Assembly: GCF_028372415.1 (NCBI RefSeq)
Contig: NC_092877.1
Span: 219,271,616-219,335,615 of the forward strand
Reading direction: 5' to 3'
Length of the DNA: 64,000 bases
Source: Notamacropus eugenii
Lineage: Eukaryota > Chordata > Mammalia > Diprotodontia > Macropodidae
The notes beneath the pieces were generated by a model. It did no database searches and was not told the DNA's origin. It was given only the letters and a program-made list of their open reading frames with translations. Both the position numbers and the translations under genes were made by a program. Below, piece after piece: positions 58,856 to 64,000 of this stretch (position 1 is the stretch's first letter; the number at the start of each line of letters is the position of its first letter).

Positions 58856-59647
58856 TGTTGGGGTTTCATGATGTGTTGTGGTGGAACTATTTGAAAGAAT
58901 TCAGAGTTAGAGCACTTCTAATCCAAGTATGGGCATTTATTGACATCCCTCAGAAGTAGGATAAGTTCTAAGAGGAACCAGCAACTTCAGAGAAAGCAAG
59001 AGGGACTTTTAGAGGGTAAAGATATAATTAAGTAACAGAAATTGTGAATATTTAAAAGGTAGAATGGGTTTGTTAAGGGATTAGGTAATAAAGGACGGAT
59101 TCCAGCCACAGTGGAACTGCATATGTGATTACCCACAATGCATACAGAAAAACCCATTTTGCAGTGTGTATGTATGAAAATGTGTATATACGTATGTATG
59201 ATAAGGTTACTATAATAAGCCTCTCTATGCCATAAATTCATCTACAGGACAACTTTTGCTATAACTACCCAGGTGCTTACTTAGGGAAAGTCCCTTCTAT
59301 TGTTTTAGGGTCTACATCCTGCTTGGTGCTGCTTTCTGATTGACTGAGAAATGTGGTCCTGTCTGAGACTACATGGGTGTGGTTGTGATAGAGTGCATGG
59401 ACACACCTGCTGTTCTTGTGGACATATAAGGAATGGGTCTGGGGGCAGTGGCTAACTAGAGGCAGTGGCTAGTATCTCATCACATGGACACACCTGCTGT
59501 TTCTGTGAGCAATGATGTATGTATGAAGTTAAGATATTGATTGAGGTGGGGGAGGGTGAGTGGCTAGGTAGGGGCAGTAGGCCTGCTAGTCAGTGGAGCC
59601 TTTAAGGAAATTAGAATATTGGGGCTGGAATTTTTAGGAACCCATCA
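58856..59647 (-). mobile_element. Solo-LTR fossil 2 (endogenous retrovirus), antisense
   Basis: Runs TGATGGGTTCC ... ACCCCAACA on the minus strand, 792 bp, flanked by tcac on both sides (58852-58855 and 59648-59651), as expected for a 4-bp class I-like duplication. There is an AATAAA near its 3' end (complement around 58936-58941). The U3 part has a repeated block (catggacacacctgctgt at 59396 and 59483, 87 bp apart) and GGGACTTTCC on the minus strand at 59285-59294. No internal retroviral sequence lies beside it. It is better preserved than LTR 1, with related termini. Confidence 0.7.
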
Positions 59648-59934
59648 TCACCTTTAATAGTAAATAGTCTTTTCAAAAAGCTTTTTAAGGCTGACTGACT
59701 AAATGAGTTTCAGCAAGTAATATTGAGAGGGAAGCATATTCCTAGAGGTTTGAAGTAATAGCCTTAAAAAAAATCTTCCCTGAGCCTGCAGGGGTACTGC
59801 CAACACCTGATAGTGAGAGAGAAATGTAGCCTTCATCCTGAACCTGAGAATCTTCTGTGAAAATAGGAAATAGAATAAAGGTTCTCAGAGTTTACAGTCT
59901 ATATAAGGTTCATATGACTTAGATTTAGTAAGAG
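59648..59934. other. Unique sequence
   Basis: No gene or repeat recognised. Confidence 0.35.
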
Positions 59935-60110
59935 GTTATACCACTAACTAATCCAACAATCTCTTTTTATGAATGAGAAACCTGGGATTCAAAAGATTTA
60001 ACATGACTAGACCAAGAACATGTAAGGAGCAAGTGGTGGAACAACACATGAACCCATGGTCTTAGAATACAAATCCAAAACTTTGTCTGTTGTGCCCCAA
60101 GAGTCATTAT
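59935..60110 (-). mobile_element. MIR-like SINE, antisense
   Basis: tttatgaatgagaaacctgg, gatttaacatgactagacca, agaacatgtaaggagcaagt and acatgaacccatggtcttag are in the reversed MIR order. Confidence 0.6.
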
Positions 60111-60267
60111 ATTAGCTTTATAGCAAATGAAACACATTTTCTTCTATGTGTCTAACATTTATAAAAGCGAAACATCTCTACCCTTCTATTGCCGAGTCAA
60201 GAGCAAACTGGCTCATTGCACGATTGTCTTGAAATTTTAAAATCTTAAAAGCACAGTTAGTGATAAA

Positions 60268-60425
60268 GCTTGGCATAATGTGTAGAGGATAGGATATGGA
60301 ATCAGAGCATCTGAATTAAATGCTAGGTGTCCTACTTAATACTCACATGACCTTGGGTGAGTGATTTCCCTTCTGTGGTTCTCACATTCCTCTTTCATAA
60401 AATGATGATTGGGTCCTATTCATGT
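60268..60425 (+). mobile_element. MIR-related SINE, sense
   Basis: taatgtgtagaggataggat, atggaatcagagcatctgaa, actcacatgaccttgggtga and cctctttcataaaatgatg are in the MIR order. A detached tail of the same family lies at 60755-60825 (ggatctgggatagatgaccc, aaggtctctttcagctctag). Confidence 0.6.
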
Positions 60426-60754
60426 GTGTCTTTGTATACTCAGCACCTACTCAGTATTGGAACTAACTCCAAGAATGCTCATCCTAATCTATCTATCTTA
60501 TCCATATATTTATTCACATATAAATCCCAAGGAGGTTCTTGAGGAATATAGAAATTAAATGACCTTCCTAGACTTCACAGTTTACTAAGAGTCAGATGTG
60601 GGATAATGAGCTCAGTTCTCCTTGATTTCTAGTCTAGTACTTTTCACTCACTATACTCTGATGTCCCTTAGGGATATCAGTAACATAACTCGGGGAGGGG
60701 AGAATGGATTTTTCCATGACAAAAGTTAGTACTTAATAAGTATTTATTGCACTT

Positions 60755-60825
60755 AAAGGAAGGATCTGGGATAGATGACCCCAAGGTCTCTTTCAGCTCT
60801 AGGAGGTAGGATCCTAAGGTTTTTG
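60755..60825 (+). mobile_element. SINE 3' tail fragment, sense
   Basis: tagatgaccccaaggtctct then ttcagctctaggaggtagga matches the lineage-typical SINE tail (agatggcctctgaggtccct ... tccagctctagatctatga). Confidence 0.55.
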
Positions 60826-63760
60826 TTTGACTATGGATAACATTGTTGGTCTGTATTTTTAACAGAACTTTAGGAAGTAGTTTTTCAAGCAGGAGAAAGA
60901 GTACTGTAAATCCCATTAGCCATTTTTTTTTGTCACCATGTGCAAAATTAGATACTATAAAGCTTTTTAGGATTTGTGGAGAAAAGTCTCAGTGTGGGAT
61001 AACCTGCTGAAACAAAATGCTCTCCATCTTTGAGCAAGTAAACGCCATCATGACCTTAAGTTTGCCTGTCTCAGTTCTACCTGGATAAATGTATTTGAGC
61101 TTTCATCAAGCCTTTTCTGATTTTTATTACTCTTTGCATTCTGTCTACTAACTGAAAACAGAATTCCTTCAGATTCCTGGGCAGCATGCCACCACTTTGG
61201 GCCATGGGGCCAATAAAAATCATTAGCAATACATAAATTTTATCCAGTGGGCTTTCCTGAACATGTGCGAGTATTCATAAGGTTAGCACACTGAAATCCA
61301 CATGTTTTGTCTCATCGTGTGCTCGGCTTTTACTCTGAACTGGTTAGCCAAATGCCTTTATATGATTACACCGACTTTGAAATCAAATGCTGATCAATAT
61401 GTGGTTCCAGTAGACTAATAAGATATTCTCTCTAATAAAAACATAATAAATAAGATGCAATAGAATTCAACATTTTCCACAAATTCCAGGTCCACAATTC
61501 CCTTTCAGTTTTTACCTCAACTATTTTTAAAATGCAGGATGAACATATTCATGAAAGGAGAAATATTTGGTCAAAAGTAAGCACATGTGTGGTTACAGTG
61601 ATTAGATGTGTCAGTCTCCTTATGACACTAGAAAACCAAATCTAGCTTTTTGCATTTGAAATTCAAAATTGTCCTTTGCTGATGCCTATTAATGCATCAC
61701 TTACTGTCTGAGTTTTATGACTTCCTTGTGTATTTCTTGGAAAGTGAGAACCTATTTATTTGAAAAATATGTGTTTTCCCCTTTGTGTCAGGTAAAAACA
61801 AAGCATAGGCACAGTTGGAAGAATATGTGAAGTCTATTAACTCTGATGTTTAATTAAAAAGTGTTAGTGCCATAGGAACAGTCTCACAACACATAAACAT
61901 GTTACTTCCAGTGAATGTAACACCTAATTCAACACAATTCCCAGTGTGTTTCTTTGGTTCATTGTATAGAAACTTAATGAAAATAAAAGATCAGAAGTAA
62001 GCATATAAAAATAGATTAATAGATGATGATAGATAATATACTTAAGGAAAACAATCTACTTTCTAGAGAACAATAAAGCTTTAAAAAAATACAACAAAAT
62101 ATTTTACCTAAGTTGATCAGGAGGATCATTGTGAGTTTCAAGAAATTGTTTCAAATGCTGAATGTGTGCCTTGATGCTGGAAACCAGAGTATAACAGAGC
62201 CAAAATTCTCAGGTTAAAAAATCATTAAAAGGATACCAATCCTGTAATTTAAACCAGAAGGTGACCTACTTTAAAGCTGACGTAATATGGTGGGAAATAT
62301 ATTTTGGACCATAAACATTGCCTTTATTTTTTTTTCTTTTATAACAACAAAGTAACAGTTCTTTGTATACTGAGAAATTACATGAAAATTATGGCCATGT
62401 ATGATACAAGGGTTCTTAGTGTTTTTGAAGGAGAGTTCAGAGAACCAAGGAACAGGAGGGAAATAGCCTATCCACCTGCATTTACTCAGAATGATATTGA
62501 AACTCTCCTAGACAGATGGGGATCTATTTTTAAAGACCTCCAGGGAAGGTGGCTCCACAACCTGTCTAGGTAGGCTATCCTCATGTTTACTACATTGCTG
62601 TTAGCTGCTCAATTAATATTCGTATATTCACATGAATGTTCCTAGGGTTAAAGTAAAAACTAAGCAATAAGAAAATGAAAATAAAGTACAAATCAAAATG
62701 ATTTTAAAATGACTTTTAGCAGCACAGAAAATATGGCAGCAGATGGAAATGTATTGGGTTTGGAAAAATAAAGAGGAAAAGTTGGGGGAAGAAAACTGTT
62801 TAGTAGTCTCAAAATGGTACAGCAACGTTTATCTGTCAAAGGATTTAAAACACATTTTAAAATAAACCACTTTTCACTCATTAGAGTATTAATATCACAA
62901 CCATATCTGAAAAATGAATAATTTATTTGTATTACAATTTTGCAACACTTCTTCCCTCTAAGGGGACATAATTTGCCTTCATCTTCCTAAATTATTCTTT
63001 GTGTCTTTCATGCTCTTTATTTTTCTCACACAGGAAAAGAATTATTCTTTACAATTTGTTTTCACCTATTTCCTACTTTTTAAAAAATCTTGTTTATCCC
63101 CAAAGAAAAAACAGATAGGGAGCCCAAATAGTATTAGAATATCAAGTATGTGGGCATATTTCCTTGTCAATTGTTATATTTTTTTAAAAATTCAATAACC
63201 AATTATTAAACTACCACTAATTACAAGATTTAAATGCTAACAATAAAATGACAAAAATCAAGAGTGGTGCTCTTCAAGGATTTTAGGCTCTACTGTTTTC
63301 TTCACAACTTATTTTTTTAGTAACTCTGTGAGTTACAGGCCTTTTCTGATCCTTCAAGCTATTAATTATATTTTCCCCAAATCAATTAGAATCTTTTACT
63401 CAAAATTTTAAAATATGTTATATCTTAAATTTATATTATCTATTTTTCCTAATGAATTCCTCCTGTCAGAGATTCATCATTTATAACAAATATATTTTAA
63501 AAAACAGCAAAACTAACCAATGTATTGAAAAAATCTGACACCAGTATAATTATATACCAATAGCTCCACATGAATGCAAAGAAAGGGGATAGTTTTCTTA
63601 TATAATTTCTTATGGAAGAAGCTTGAGGAGTATAATTTCATAGCATTCATTTTTTATTTAATAAAATTTTACTGATTTTTTATTTGACATTTTCTAAATT
63701 TCAAACTCAGGTCTTTTGACTCCAAATCTGGTATTTTTTTTCATATTTTTCCCAGTTTAG
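60826..63760. other. Unique sequence
   Basis: No gene recognised. 61140-61480 is a well-mixed block noted in the findings. 62440-62580 (gggatctatttttaaagacc, tccagggaaggtggctccac, aacctgtctagg) faintly resembles a widespread CR1/L3-derived amniote repeat. Confidence 0.35.
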
Positions 63761-63769
63761 TTCTGTGTG

Positions 63770-63945
63770 TATGTTTATATATCTATAGATTTCATCACTA
63801 TATTCTGATATAAATACATAAGCATATGTACATGTGTATATGTAATATATGACCATATTTAAGATATGTACACATATATGCATACATGTGTATGCTCATA
63901 TATGTACATATGTATGTGTATCTATGTGTGTGTATATATAATGTT
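63770..63945. repeat. (TATG)n/(CATA)n compound microsatellite
   Basis: Alternating purine-pyrimidine units such as acatatgtatgtgtatcta. Confidence 0.85.
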
Positions 63946-64000
63946 TCTTTTCTCCTACAAATAGTGCAGCTATAAATATTTTGTTTTATTGTGGTCTTTT
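63946..64000 (-). mobile_element. Antisense L1 fragment at window edge
   Basis: cctacaaatagtgcagctat, aaatattttgtttt resembles the ORF2 3' block at 31392-31425 (caccacaaagggagcttcta, taaaacatttttg). Cut by the window end. Confidence 0.45.

Noticed and set aside
1-64000. CRISPR arrays, operons, tRNA or rRNA genes
   Set aside because: The DNA is vertebrate in texture. Repeats are interspersed elements or microsatellites, and tRNA-like sequence occurs only as SINE heads.

Overview
This window looks like marsupial nuclear DNA: AT-rich, with no intact multi-exon host gene that I can recognise, and built almost entirely from interspersed repeats and unique intergenic or intronic sequence. Three things point to a marsupial. 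tRNA-derived SINEs end in an RTE/BovB-type tail (2306-2550, 53795-54035). RTE-clade LINEs are present, one near full length. L1, L2 and MIR-like repeats are abundant together. I cannot name the species.

The two best gene-like features are retrocopies of host genes. At 14472-15298 (minus) is a processed RPL8 copy with 13-bp target duplications, a poly-A tail, a TOP-like 5' end and a 242-codon frame that is still open; it landed inside an L2. At 22145-23499 (minus) is a much older, intronless, frame-broken copy of MEAK7 (TLDC1), alignable from its initiator methionine to its normal stop and including the TLDc domain.

Layout. 1-2110: internally deleted antisense L1. 2300-12430: SINEs, an L2 and AT/CA microsatellites in unique DNA. 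12960-13560: a very long purine tract. 14366-15507: L2 split by the RPL8 retrocopy. 18180-21660: MIR-like SINEs, L1 and L2 pieces and a hAT-like element. 21937-23500: MEAK7 pseudogene. 24450-27540: MIR and antisense L2. 30338-30600: SINE. 30757-37484: a nest in which a full-length antisense L1 sits in a 5'-truncated antisense RTE fragment, each with its own target duplication. 40630-45445: a degenerate RTE of about 4 kb inserted in the microsatellite part of a three-copy, ~220-bp tandem repeat. 45495-50180: MIR-like SINEs and opposed L2 pieces. 52640-53450: CR1/L3 LINE. 53795-57510: SINEs. 57967-59647: two solo-LTR fossils. 59935-64000: SINEs, unique DNA, and an L1 piece at the right edge.

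Nothing suggests a coordinated set of genes or a novel coding system. The interest lies in the datable insertion nests, the two retrocopies, the ~430-nt homopurine run and a few unexplained unique blocks that might be conserved regulatory DNA. Family names come from recalled consensus sequences and protein motifs, not from a search, so subfamily names and most repeat edges are approximate (often +/-20 to 50 bp).
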